From Kytococcus schroeteri (GTDB taxonomy: Bacteria > Actinomycetota > Actinomycetes > Actinomycetales > Dermatophilaceae), in assembly GCF_042433515.1 (NCBI RefSeq), contig NZ_JBHLVH010000019.1:1-64000 (forward strand): a stretch of DNA of 64,000 nt, written 5' to 3'. This document shows positions 35,622-47,374 of the stretch, piece after piece. Each line of letters opens with the position of its first letter. Position 1 is the first letter of the stretch. Under the pieces are notes generated by a model, which saw nothing but the letters and a program-made list of their open reading frames with translations, did no database searches and was not told where the DNA came from. The translations under genes and the position numbers were made by a program.

Positions 35622-36568
35622 AGCACCTGCTGAGCACCGACGACCTGACCCTGGAGCAGACCACCGCGCTGCTCGACGCGGCCGAGGGCCACATGGCCCT
35701 GCAGTCCGCCCCGGTCAAGAAGCGGGACGACCTGCGCGGTCGCACCGTCATCAACCTGTTCTTCGAGGACTCCACCCGCACCCGCTCGTCCTTCGAGATC
35801 GCCGGCAAGTGGCTGGGCGCCGACACGATCAACATCGCGGCCAAGGGCTCCTCGGTGAGCAAGGGGGAGTCGCTGCGCGACACCGTGAGCACCATCGCCG
35901 CGATGGGGGTGGACGCCCTCGTGGTGCGCCACCCGGCCTCCGGGGCGCCGCAGCAGATCGCCGGCTGGCTCGACGAGCGCGGCCGGCGCACCGCGGTGGT
36001 GAACGCCGGCGACGGCACCCACCAGCACCCCACGCAGGCGCTCCTGGACGCGTTCACCCTGCGCCGCGCGCTGGGTGACCTGGAGGGCCGCCACGTGGCG
36101 ATCGTCGGGGACATCACGCACTCCCGCGTGGCGCGCTCCAACCTCGCCACGCTGCGCACCCTGGGGGCGCGCGTCACCGTGGTCTCGCCGCCCACCCTGC
36201 TGCCCAGCGGCATCCACGCCCGGGCGCAGGCCGAGGGATTCACCGTGAGCCACGACATCGACGCGGTGCTGCCGACGGTGGACGCGGTGATGATGCTGCG
36301 CGTGCAGTCCGAGCGCATGGCCGGCGGGTTCTTCCCCACGCCGCGCGAGTACACGGTGGTCAACGGCCTCACCCGCGACCGCCTGGCCGCCCTGCCGGCC
36401 CACGCGGTGATCTGCCACCCCGGCCCGCTCAACCGCGGCCTGGAGATCAGCCCCGAGGCCGCCGACGACGCGCGCTCCCGCGTGCTCGACCAGGTGAGCG
36501 CCGGCGTGGCCGTGCGCATGGCGGTGCTCGACCACCTGCTCAACGGAACGGACGGAGAGAACGCATGA
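35618..36568 (+). CDS. pyrB: aspartate carbamoyltransferase catalytic subunit
   Basis: Condenses carbamoyl phosphate with aspartate. The 316-residue product has the carbamoyl-phosphate motif FFEDSTRTRSSFE and HPTQALLDAFTL. No pyrI regulatory subunit is nearby, as expected outside enterobacteria. ATGA overlaps on both sides place it firmly in the pyrRBC-carAB-pyrF operon. Confidence 0.97.
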   Translation: MKHLLSTDDLTLEQTTALLDAAEGHMALQSAPVKKRDDLRGRTVINLFFEDSTRTRSSFEIAGKWLGADTINIAAKGSSVSKGESLRDTVSTIAAMGVDALVVRHPASGAPQQIAGWLDERGRRTAVVNAGDGTHQHPTQALLDAFTLRRALGDLEGRHVAIVGDITHSRVARSNLATLRTLGARVTVVSPPTLLPSGIHARAQAEGFTVSHDIDAVLPTVDAVMMLRVQSERMAGGFFPTPREYTVVNGLTRDRLAALPAHAVICHPGPLNRGLEISPEAADDARSRVLDQVSAGVAVRMAVLDHLLNGTDGENA

Positions 36569-37911
36569 CCACCGCTCGACTCATCCAGGGCGCGGACCTG
36601 GCCGGCGCGGGCGTCGGCGACCTCCTGCTGGTGGACGGCGTGCTCGCCGCCGCGGGGGCCGGCGCCGCCGAGCAGGCGCCCGCTGGGACCCAGCGCGTGG
36701 ACGCCTCCGGCCTGGTGGCGCTGCCCGGGCTGGTTGACCTGCACGTGCACCTGCGCGAGCCCGGTCGCGAGGACGCCGAGACGGTGGAGACCGGCTCGCG
36801 CGCCGCGGCCGCCGGCGGGTTCACGGCCGTGCTGGCCATGGCCAACACCAACCCCGTCACCGACACCGCCGAGAAGGCCGAGCACGTGGCCGACCTGGGC
36901 CGCCGTGCCGGGCTGGTGGACGTGCACCCGGTGGGCGCCGTGAGCAAGCGGCTCGCCGGCGAGGAGCTCGCCGAGCTGGGGCTCATGGCCCGCTCCGTGG
37001 CCCGCGTCCGTGTCTTCAGCGACGACGGCAAGTGCGTGCACGACGCGCGCCTGATGCGCCGCGCGCTGGAGTACCTGCGCGGGGTGGACGGCGTCATCAG
37101 CCAGCACAGCCAGGACCCGCGCCTGGCCGACGGCACGGCCTGCTGCCACGAGGGTGAGGTCTCCGGGCGCCTCGGGCTGCCCGGCTGGCCGCAGGTGGCC
37201 GAGGAGACCGTCATCGCCCGTGACGCGATGCTGGCCAAGCACACCGGCGGCCGCGTGCACGTCGCCCACGTGACGACGGCCGGCGGGGTGGACGTGGTCC
37301 GCTGGGCCAAGTCCCAGGGCATCCGCATGACCGCCGAGGTGACCCCCCACCACCTGGCGCTGACCACCGACCTGCTCACCGGCTTCGACCCGGTCTTCAA
37401 GGTGAACCCTCCGCTGCGCCCCGACGAGCACGTGCAGGCGCTGCGCGAGGCCCTGGCCGACGGGACCATCGACGCCGTGGCCACTGACCACGCCCCGCAC
37501 GCCACGCACGACAAGGAGCACGCCTTCGTCGACGCCGCCTTCGGCATGCTCGGCCTGGAGACCGCCCTGCCGGTGGTGCACGAGGTGATGGTGCGCAGCG
37601 GCCTGCTGGACTGGGCCGACGTGGCCCGCGTGATGTCCAGTGCGCCGGCCCGCATCGCGCGGCTGGACGAGCTGGAGGGGGAGCGCCGGCAGGGCCAGGG
37701 GCTCGTCGTGGGCGCCCCGGCGCACCTCACGCTGTTCGACCCCTCGGCCGTGTGGACCGTGGACCGCGACGCGTCGCTGTCCCGCTCCCGGAACAACCCG
37801 TGGCACGGCCGCCAGCTGCACGGCGTGGTGCAGGCCACCCTGCGCGCCGGTCGCCCCACCCACTCCCTGCTGCCCGACCTGCCCGCCCACACCCAGGAGG
37901 ACCGCGCATGA
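36565..37911 (+). CDS. pyrC: dihydroorotase
   Basis: A 448-residue zinc amidohydrolase that cyclises carbamoyl aspartate to dihydroorotate. Motifs are DLHVHLREPGRED (first metal ligands), a His in ISQHSQDP, HVAHVTTAGGVD and the final metal Asp in ATDHAPH. Start and stop overlap the neighbouring genes by 4 bases. Confidence 0.96.
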   Translation: MTTARLIQGADLAGAGVGDLLLVDGVLAAAGAGAAEQAPAGTQRVDASGLVALPGLVDLHVHLREPGREDAETVETGSRAAAAGGFTAVLAMANTNPVTDTAEKAEHVADLGRRAGLVDVHPVGAVSKRLAGEELAELGLMARSVARVRVFSDDGKCVHDARLMRRALEYLRGVDGVISQHSQDPRLADGTACCHEGEVSGRLGLPGWPQVAEETVIARDAMLAKHTGGRVHVAHVTTAGGVDVVRWAKSQGIRMTAEVTPHHLALTTDLLTGFDPVFKVNPPLRPDEHVQALREALADGTIDAVATDHAPHATHDKEHAFVDAAFGMLGLETALPVVHEVMVRSGLLDWADVARVMSSAPARIARLDELEGERRQGQGLVVGAPAHLTLFDPSAVWTVDRDASLSRSRNNPWHGRQLHGVVQATLRAGRPTHSLLPDLPAHTQEDRA

Positions 37912-39160
37912 GCGCCGCACCCACGGACCGTTTCACCCCCGAACCCGGCCTGCTCGTCCTGGAGGACGGCGAGACCTTCGCCGGCCACGCCTGGGGCACC
38001 CGCGGTACCACGCTGGGCGAGATCGTCTTCACCACCGGCATGACCGGCTACCAGGAGACCCTCACCGACCCGAGCTTCGCCGGGCAGATCGTGGCCCTCA
38101 CGGCGCCGCACGTGGGCAACACCGGCTGGAACGACGAGGACGACGAGTCCCGCCGTATCTTCGTGGAGGGCCTCGTGGTGCGCGACCCGGCCCTGCGCCC
38201 GAGCAACTGGCGCAGCCAGCGCACCCTGGAGGACGAGCTCGAGCGCCAGGGCGTGGTCGGTCTGGCCGGGGTCGACACCCGCGCCCTGACCCGCCACCTG
38301 CGCACCCGCGGCGCGATGCGGGCCGGCGTGTTCACCGGGGAGGCCGCCGGCCGCCCGGTCCAGGACCTCGTGGCCGAGGTGTGCTCCGCCCCGGCGATGG
38401 CCGGCCGCGAGCTGGCCAGCACCGTCTCCACGCCCACCCCCGTGGTGGTGCCGGCCGTGGGGGAGCACCGGTTCACCGTGGCCGCCGTGGACCTCGGCAT
38501 CAAGAGCAACACCCCGCGGCTGCTGGCCGCCCGCGGCATCGAGGTGCACGTGCTGCCGGCCAGCTCCACGCTCTCGGACGTGCTCGCCGTGCCGGGCGTC
38601 ACCGCGCAGTCCGGCCCCGACGGGGTGTTCTTCTCCAACGGGCCGGGCGACCCGGCCACCGCCGACACCGCCGTGGAGCTGCTGCGCGGCGTCCTGGAGG
38701 CCGAGGTGCCCTTCTTCGGCATCTGCTTCGGCAACCAGCTGCTCGGCCGGGCCCTGGGCTTCGGCACCTACAAGCTGGACTTCGGCCACCGCGGCATCAA
38801 CCAGCCGGTGATGGACCGCACCACCGGCAAGGTGGAGATCACCGCCCAGAACCACGGGTTCGCCGTGGACGCCCCGCTGGACGCCGCGGTCACCGTGCCG
38901 CACCGCGAGGACTGGGGCCGGGTGTGGGTCTCCCACGTGGGGCTCAACGACCAGGTGGTGGAGGGGCTGGAGATGCTCGACCGCCCGGCCTTCTCCGTGC
39001 AGTACCACCCCGAGGCCGCCGCCGGCCCCCACGACAGCGAGTACCTGTTCGACCGCTTCGTGGAGCTCATGACCACCCGCCGCCCCGCCGACCGCAGCGC
39101 GCAGACCGCGCGGCTCGGCGCCGCGGCCGCCCCGTCCACCCCCGCAGGAGAGGTGCGCTG

Positions 39161-39161
<1 letters not shown>
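37908..39161 (+). CDS. carA: carbamoyl phosphate synthase small subunit
   Basis: A 417-residue glutaminase subunit supplying ammonia to CarB. The class I amidotransferase domain has nucleophile Cys in FFGICFGNQLLG and the catalytic His-Glu in QYHPEAAAGPHDSEY. The ATG at 37908 overlaps the pyrC stop; upstream open frame is pyrC shadow. The stop overlaps the carB ATG (TGATG). Confidence 0.96.
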
Positions 39162-42492
<3,331 letters not shown>

Positions 42493-42496
<4 letters not shown>

Positions 42497-43341
42497 GCGC
42501 GGGCGCGCCCGCCGGGCCGGGCCTCGGGGCCCGGCTGCGGCAGGCCGTGGCCGCGCACGGGAGACTGTGCGCCGGCATCGACCCGCACCCGAGCCTGCTG
42601 CGCGACCTCGGCCTCGGGGTGGACCCGGCGGGCCTGGCCACCTTCGCCGAGCGGTGCGTCGCGGCGTTCGCGGGCCGGGTGGCCGTGGTGAAGCCCCAGG
42701 TCTCCTTCTTCGAGGCCTTCGGCTCCCGCGGCATCGCGGTGCTCGAGGACACGATGGCGGCGCTGCGGGAGGCCGGCGCGCTGGTGCTGCTCGACGCCAA
42801 ACGCGGCGACATCGGCAGCACCAACGCCGCCTACGCCCGGGCCTGGTTCGGCGAGGGCGCCCCGCTGCGCTGCGACGCGGTGACCCTCAGCCCCTACCTG
42901 GGCGAGGACGCCCTGCGCGGCGTGGTCGAGGCCGCCCGGGCCGACGGTGCCGGGGCGTTCGTGCTCTGCCGCACCTCCAACCCGGAGGCCGGCCGGCTCC
43001 AGGGCGCGCGTCGCGATGACGGCCTGACGGTGGCCGCCGGGGTGGCCCGGTGGGCCGAGCAGTTCGAGGGCGACGTGGGCCTCGTGGTGGGCATCACCGT
43101 GCGCGACGCGCTGGAGACCCTGCCGCTGGCCGGCGGTAGGGCGCCCCTGCTGGCCCCGGGCTTCGGCGCGCAGGGCGGCTCGGCCGCCGACCTGCGTGGC
43201 GTGTTCGGTGACGAGTCCAACCGCGTGCTGGCCTCGGTGAGCCGTGACCTGCTCCGTCACGCCGGCTCGGCCGAGACGCTCGTGCAGGCCGTCGAGGGCT
43301 GGCAGCGGGAGCTCACGGCGGGGGAGGGGCCGGGGCGTTGA
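42493..43341 (+). CDS. pyrF: orotidine 5'-phosphate decarboxylase (type 2)
   Basis: Makes UMP from OMP. The 282-residue product is of the longer type 2 family. The active-site DAKRGDIGSTNAAYA is clear, as are the N-terminal LCAGIDPHPSLL and KPQVSFFEAFG. The GTG start overlaps carB. It is the last gene of the operon; pyrD is not in this cluster. Confidence 0.95.
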
Positions 43342-43361
43342 GGGCCACCGTGCACCACCGG

Positions 43362-43367
43362 TACCCT
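43362..43367 (+). promoter_or_regulatory. -10 box of mihF
   Basis: TACCCT, preceded by CCGG, lies about 30 bases before the mihF GTG, in the short gap after pyrF. It would give mihF and gmk a promoter of their own with a short leader. Confidence 0.45.
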
Positions 43368-43397
43368 GCGGTGTCCCCCGCAGAGCAGGAGCAGCAC

Positions 43398-43721
43398 GTG
43401 ACCCTTCCCGACCTCACGGCCGACCAGCGTCGGGCCGCTCTGGACGCCGCCGTCGCCGCCCGCCACCGGCGGGCCGAGGTCAAGGCGGCCGTAGCCCGGG
43501 GTGCCCTGAGCATCGGGGAGGTGCTGCAGGCCGCCGAGCACGACGAGGCCGTGGCCAAGATCCGGGTGTCGGTGCTGCTGGAGTGCCTGCCCGGCATCGG
43601 CCCGGTGCGTGCCGGTCAGGTGCTGGCCGAGCTGGGCATCGCCCCCTCGCGCCGGCTGCGCGGCCTGGGCGTGCACCAGGTGGCCCGGCTCAGCGACCGC
43701 TTCGCGGCGGTGGCGCGGTGA
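43398..43721 (+). CDS. mihF: integration host factor, actinobacterial type (mIHF)
   Basis: A 107-residue nucleoid-associated protein of the actinobacterial mIHF family, unrelated to enterobacterial IHF. The C-terminal DNA-binding helix-turn-helix-like part contains LLECLPGIGPVRAGQVLAEL and RRLRGLGVHQ. The frame is open to 43338, but GTG 43398 has CAGGAG 6 bases upstream. Its stop overlaps the gmk GTG; mihF-gmk-rpoZ is a conserved actinobacterial order. Confidence 0.93.
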   Translation: MTLPDLTADQRRAALDAAVAARHRRAEVKAAVARGALSIGEVLQAAEHDEAVAKIRVSVLLECLPGIGPVRAGQVLAELGIAPSRRLRGLGVHQVARLSDRFAAVAR

Positions 43722-44317
43722 CCGCCGACGCGCCCCAGCGGCGCCTCGTGGTGCTGGCCGGCCCCACGGCGGTGGGCAAGGGGACCGTCTGCCAGTGGGT
43801 CCGTGAGCACCACCCCGAGGTGTGGGTGTCGGTGTCCGCGACCACCCGCGACCCCCGGCCCGGCGAGGTGGACGGCTCCACCTACCACTTCGTGACCCCA
43901 CAGGAGTTCTCGCGGATGGTCGAGGACGGGCGGATGCTCGAGCACGCCGTCGTGCACGGGGTGCACTCCTACGGCACCCCGCGCGACCCGGTGGAGAGCG
44001 CGTTGGAGCAGGGCCGTCCCGCGCTGCTGGAGATCGACCTCCAGGGGGCCCGCCAGGTGCGTGAGGCGATGCCGGACGCTCTCTTCGTCTTCCTCGCCCC
44101 GCCGAGCTGGGACGAGCTGGTGCGCCGCCTCGTGGGCCGGGGCACCGAGGACGCCGAGGAGCGGGAGCGCCGCCTGGCCACCGCCGAGCGCGAGCTGGCC
44201 GCCCGGGACTGGTTCGACGTCAGCATCGTCAACGAGTCCGTCGAGCGTGCCGGTGCCGACCTCGTAGACTTGCTCCTCGACCCGCCGCCGGTCCCCGCCG
44301 ACCGCCGGGTCCCCTGA
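43718..44317 (+). CDS. gmk: guanylate kinase
   Basis: Phosphorylates GMP to GDP. The 199-residue product has the P-loop AGPTAVGKGTV, the GMP-binding SATTRDPRPGEVDG...YHFV and LEIDLQGARQV. The GTG at 43718 overlaps the mihF stop. Confidence 0.96.
   Translation: MTADAPQRRLVVLAGPTAVGKGTVCQWVREHHPEVWVSVSATTRDPRPGEVDGSTYHFVTPQEFSRMVEDGRMLEHAVVHGVHSYGTPRDPVESALEQGRPALLEIDLQGARQVREAMPDALFVFLAPPSWDELVRRLVGRGTEDAEERERRLATAERELAARDWFDVSIVNESVERAGADLVDLLLDPPPVPADRRVP
44265..44270 (+). promoter_or_regulatory. -10 box in the end of gmk, probable rpoZ promoter
   Basis: TAGACT within the last 20 codons of gmk. The surrounding 17 bases (44263-44279) are identical to those around the fmt -10 box at 49458-49474. 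It would give rpoZ a leader of about 120 bases, with a GCCTCCC/GGGAGGC hairpin at 44332-44352. Confidence 0.35.
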
Positions 44318-44400
44318 CCACCCGCCGACCCGCCTCCCGCCCGCCGGGAGGCCCGTGCGACGACCCCGTCGCCACCACCGCCCCGATCCAAGGAGGATCC

Positions 44401-44805
44401 ATGTCCGGCACCAAGGCCGCCCCCATCGGCGTGACCAACCCGCCCATCGACGACCTGCTCAAGCACGTCGACTCCAAGTACGCCCTGGTCATCTACTCGG
44501 CCAAGCGCGCCCGCCAGATCAACGCCTACTACGCACAGCTCAAGGAGGGCCTGCTGGAGTACGTGGGCCCGCTGGTGGAGGCCGAGGCCTCCGACAAGCC
44601 GCTCTCGGTGGCGCTCAAGGAGATCAACGCCGACAAGCTGGTCCGCACCGTGCGCACTGACGTGCCCGAGCTGGGCGAGGACGGGGTGTCCGAGGAGCCC
44701 GAGGAGATCACCGCGGTCGCCGACTCCACCGACGAGGTGGCCCCGGCCGAGTCCGTCGACGTGGTCGAGGGCACGCAGGACGCGGACGGCACCGACGAGG
44801 CCTGA
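44401..44805 (+). CDS. rpoZ: RNA polymerase omega subunit
   Basis: A 134-residue omega subunit that stabilises the beta' subunit. The conserved core (TNPPIDDLLKHVDSKYALV, then SAKRARQINAYY) is at the N-terminus. Residues from about 90 on form an acidic Glu/Asp/Val tail, longer than in many relatives. The ATG has the strong ribosome site AAGGAGG. Confidence 0.95.
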   Translation: MSGTKAAPIGVTNPPIDDLLKHVDSKYALVIYSAKRARQINAYYAQLKEGLLEYVGPLVEAEASDKPLSVALKEINADKLVRTVRTDVPELGEDGVSEEPEEITAVADSTDEVAPAESVDVVEGTQDADGTDEA

Positions 44806-46049
44806 TGCGCGTCGTCCTGGGGGTCGCCGGCGGCATCGCCGCCTACAAGGCCGCGAGCCTGTGCCGCCTGTTCACCGAGGGCGGGCACGACGTGCGCGTA
44901 CTGCCCACGGCGGCGGCGCTGCGCTTCGTGGGCGCCCCCACCTGGGAGGCCCTCTCCGGGCACCCCGTGGCCACCGACGTGTTCACCGACGTGCCGTCGG
45001 TGCAGCACGTGCGCGTGGGCAAGGAGGCCGAGCTCGTGGTGGTGGCCCCCGCGACCGCCGACCTGCTGGCCCGGATGGCCGCCGGCATGGCCGACGACCT
45101 GCTGACCACCACGCTGGTCACGGCCACCTGCCCGGTGGTGGTGGCCCCGGCCATGCACACCGAGATGTGGCAGCACCCGGCCACGCAGGCGAACGTGGCC
45201 ACGCTGCGCTCCCGGGGCGTGCACGTCATCGAGCCCGCGAGCGGGCGCCTGACCGGCAGCGACACCGGCCCCGGCCGCCTGCCGGACCCCGAGGTGATCC
45301 ACGCCGAGGCGCTGGCGCAGGTGGGGGCCGCGGACGCGGGCTCCGGTGAGCTGCCGTGGGCTGGTCGCCGCGTGGTGGTGAGCGCCGGCGGGACCCGGGA
45401 GGCCCTGGACCCGGTGCGCTTCCTGGGCAACGCCTCCTCGGGGCGCATGGGGATGGCCGTGGCCCGCGCCGCACGCGACCTGGGCGCCGAGGTGACCGTG
45501 CTGCAGGCGGCGGTCGAGGTGCCGGCGCCGGAGGGGGTGCGGGTGGTGGACACGCCGAGCGCCGCCGACCTCGAGGCCGCCGTGGGGCGGGAGTTCCACG
45601 AGGCCGGGGCGGACCTGCTGGTCATGGCCGCCGCCGTGGCCGACTACCGGCCCGCGCAGGTGGCGACCACCAAGATCAAGAAGCAGGACGACGGTGCCGG
45701 GCTCACCCTGGAGCTCGAGCGGACGCCCGACGTGCTCGCCGGGGCCGTGCGCCGCCGCGACGCCGAGGCCGCGCAGCACCCGCAGGAGCGACGGCAGGTG
45801 GTGGTCGGCTTCGCCGCGGAGACTGGCGACGAGCACGGCTCGGTGCTCGACCACGCGCGCGCCAAGCTGGCCCGCAAGGGCGTGGACCTCCTCGTGGCCA
45901 ACGAGGTGGGCCTGGGCGTGGTCTTCGGGCAGGAGGACACGACGGTGCACCTGCTCACCCCCGACGGCCCGGTGCGCGCGGTGGGCCCGGTGTCCAAGGA
46001 CGAGGCCGCCCGGGCGGTGTGCGAGGCCGTGACGCCCCTGCTGGGCTGA
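44805..46049 (+). CDS. coaBC: CoaBC: phosphopantothenoylcysteine decarboxylase / synthase
   Basis: A 414-residue bifunctional enzyme adding cysteine to phosphopantothenate and decarboxylating the product, in CoA synthesis. The N-terminal flavoprotein CoaC part has GVAGGIAAYKA and PAMHTEMW (PXMNXXMW in relatives; here His replaces Asn). The C-terminal CoaB part has VVSAGGTREALDPVRF, NASSGRMG and AAVADYRP. The ATG overlaps the rpoZ stop by one base. Confidence 0.95.
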   Translation: MRVVLGVAGGIAAYKAASLCRLFTEGGHDVRVLPTAAALRFVGAPTWEALSGHPVATDVFTDVPSVQHVRVGKEAELVVVAPATADLLARMAAGMADDLLTTTLVTATCPVVVAPAMHTEMWQHPATQANVATLRSRGVHVIEPASGRLTGSDTGPGRLPDPEVIHAEALAQVGAADAGSGELPWAGRRVVVSAGGTREALDPVRFLGNASSGRMGMAVARAARDLGAEVTVLQAAVEVPAPEGVRVVDTPSAADLEAAVGREFHEAGADLLVMAAAVADYRPAQVATTKIKKQDDGAGLTLELERTPDVLAGAVRRRDAEAAQHPQERRQVVVGFAAETGDEHGSVLDHARAKLARKGVDLLVANEVGLGVVFGQEDTTVHLLTPDGPVRAVGPVSKDEAARAVCEAVTPLLG

Positions 46050-46084
46050 GCTGCAGCCGGGCCGAGGTCGTCGGTGGAGGGGTC

Positions 46085-46090
46085 TAGGCT
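46085..46090 (+). promoter_or_regulatory. -10 box of metK
   Basis: TAGGCT about 60 bases before the metK ATG. The remaining leader of about 50 bases is too short for a SAM riboswitch and holds only the ribosome site AAGGAG (46138-46143). Confidence 0.5.
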
Positions 46091-46148
46091 GTCGCCCGCG
46101 TCAACCCGGCGCACCCGTCAGACAGCAGCCGCTGCACAAGGAGCACCC

Positions 46149-47366
46149 ATGGCACGTCTCTTCTCGTCCGAGTCCGTCACCGAGGGACACCCCGACAAGA
46201 TCTGCGACCAGATCAGCGATGCGATCCTGGACGAGATGCTGCGGCAGGACCCGGACGCGCGGGTGGCCGTGGAGACCATGGTCACCACCGGGCTGGTGCA
46301 TGTGGCCGGCGAGGTGCGCACCTCGGGGTACGTGGACATCCCGCGGGTGGTGCGCGACACCATCATCAAGATCGGCTACGACAGCTCCGAGAAGGGCTTC
46401 GACGGACGCACCTGCGGCGTCGAGGTGAGCATCGGCGACCAGAGCGTCGACATCGCCGCCGGCGTGGACGACTCCTTCGAGGCCCGGGAGGGCGCCTCGG
46501 AGAAGTACGACCGGCAGGGCGCCGGTGACCAGGGGCTGATGTTCGGGTACGCCAGCGACGACACCCCCGAGCTGCTGCCGCTGCCCATCTCGTTGGCCCA
46601 CCGGCTGAGCAAGCGCCTGGCCCAGGTGCGGCAGGACGGCACGCTGGACTACCTGCGCCCCGACGGCAAGACCCAGGTGACCGTCGAGTACGACGGTGAC
46701 CGCCCGGCGCGGCTCGACACCATCGTGCTCTCCACGCAGCACGCCCCGGGGGTGCCGCTGGAGGCGCTGCTCACCCCCGACCTGCGGGAGCACGTCATCG
46801 GGCCGGTGCTGGAGAACCTCGCCGAGTCGGGTGTGGAGCTCGACACGAGCAGCACCCGCCAGCTCATCAACCCGACGGGCATCTTCACCATCGGTGGGCC
46901 CATGGGCGATGCCGGGCTCACCGGGCGCAAGATCATCGTGGACACCTACGGCGGCATGGCCCGCCACGGCGGTGGCGCCTTCTCCGGCAAGGACCCGTCG
47001 AAGGTGGACCGCTCCGCCGCCTACGCGATGCGGTGGGTGGCCAAGAACGTGGTGGCCGCGGGGCTGGCCGCGCGCTGCGAGATCCAGGTGGCCTACGCCA
47101 TCGGTGCCGCGCGCCCGGTCGGCCTCTACGTGGAGACCTTCGGCACCCACACCGTGCCGGTGGAGCGCATCGAGCACGCCATCGACGAGGTCTTCGACCT
47201 GCGCCCGGCGGCCATCGTGGACGCGCTGGGCCTCAAGCGCCCGATCTACCTGCCCACCTCGGCCTACGGGCACTTCGGCCGGACCACCGCCAGCGGCGTG
47301 GCCCGCGCCTTCCCGTGGGAGCGCACCGACCGGGTGGAGGCGCTGCAGCGCCTGGCGCACGCCTGA
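46149..47366 (+). CDS. metK: S-adenosylmethionine synthetase
   Basis: Makes SAM from methionine and ATP. The 405-residue product has SVTEGHPDKICDQ, the GAGDQGLMFGYA signature and GGGAFSGKDPSKVDRSAAY. The ATG at 46149 follows AAGGAGC; the open frame further upstream is leader. SAM made here serves the methyltransferases in the window (TlyA, RsmB). Confidence 0.97.
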   Translation: MARLFSSESVTEGHPDKICDQISDAILDEMLRQDPDARVAVETMVTTGLVHVAGEVRTSGYVDIPRVVRDTIIKIGYDSSEKGFDGRTCGVEVSIGDQSVDIAAGVDDSFEAREGASEKYDRQGAGDQGLMFGYASDDTPELLPLPISLAHRLSKRLAQVRQDGTLDYLRPDGKTQVTVEYDGDRPARLDTIVLSTQHAPGVPLEALLTPDLREHVIGPVLENLAESGVELDTSSTRQLINPTGIFTIGGPMGDAGLTGRKIIVDTYGGMARHGGGAFSGKDPSKVDRSAAYAMRWVAKNVVAAGLAARCEIQVAYAIGAARPVGLYVETFGTHTVPVERIEHAIDEVFDLRPAAIVDALGLKRPIYLPTSAYGHFGRTTASGVARAFPWERTDRVEALQRLAHA

Positions 47367-47374
47367 GCGGCGCC

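Noticed and set aside
46091..46148. A SAM riboswitch in front of metK
   Set aside because: The leader is about 50 bases with no multi-stem structure.
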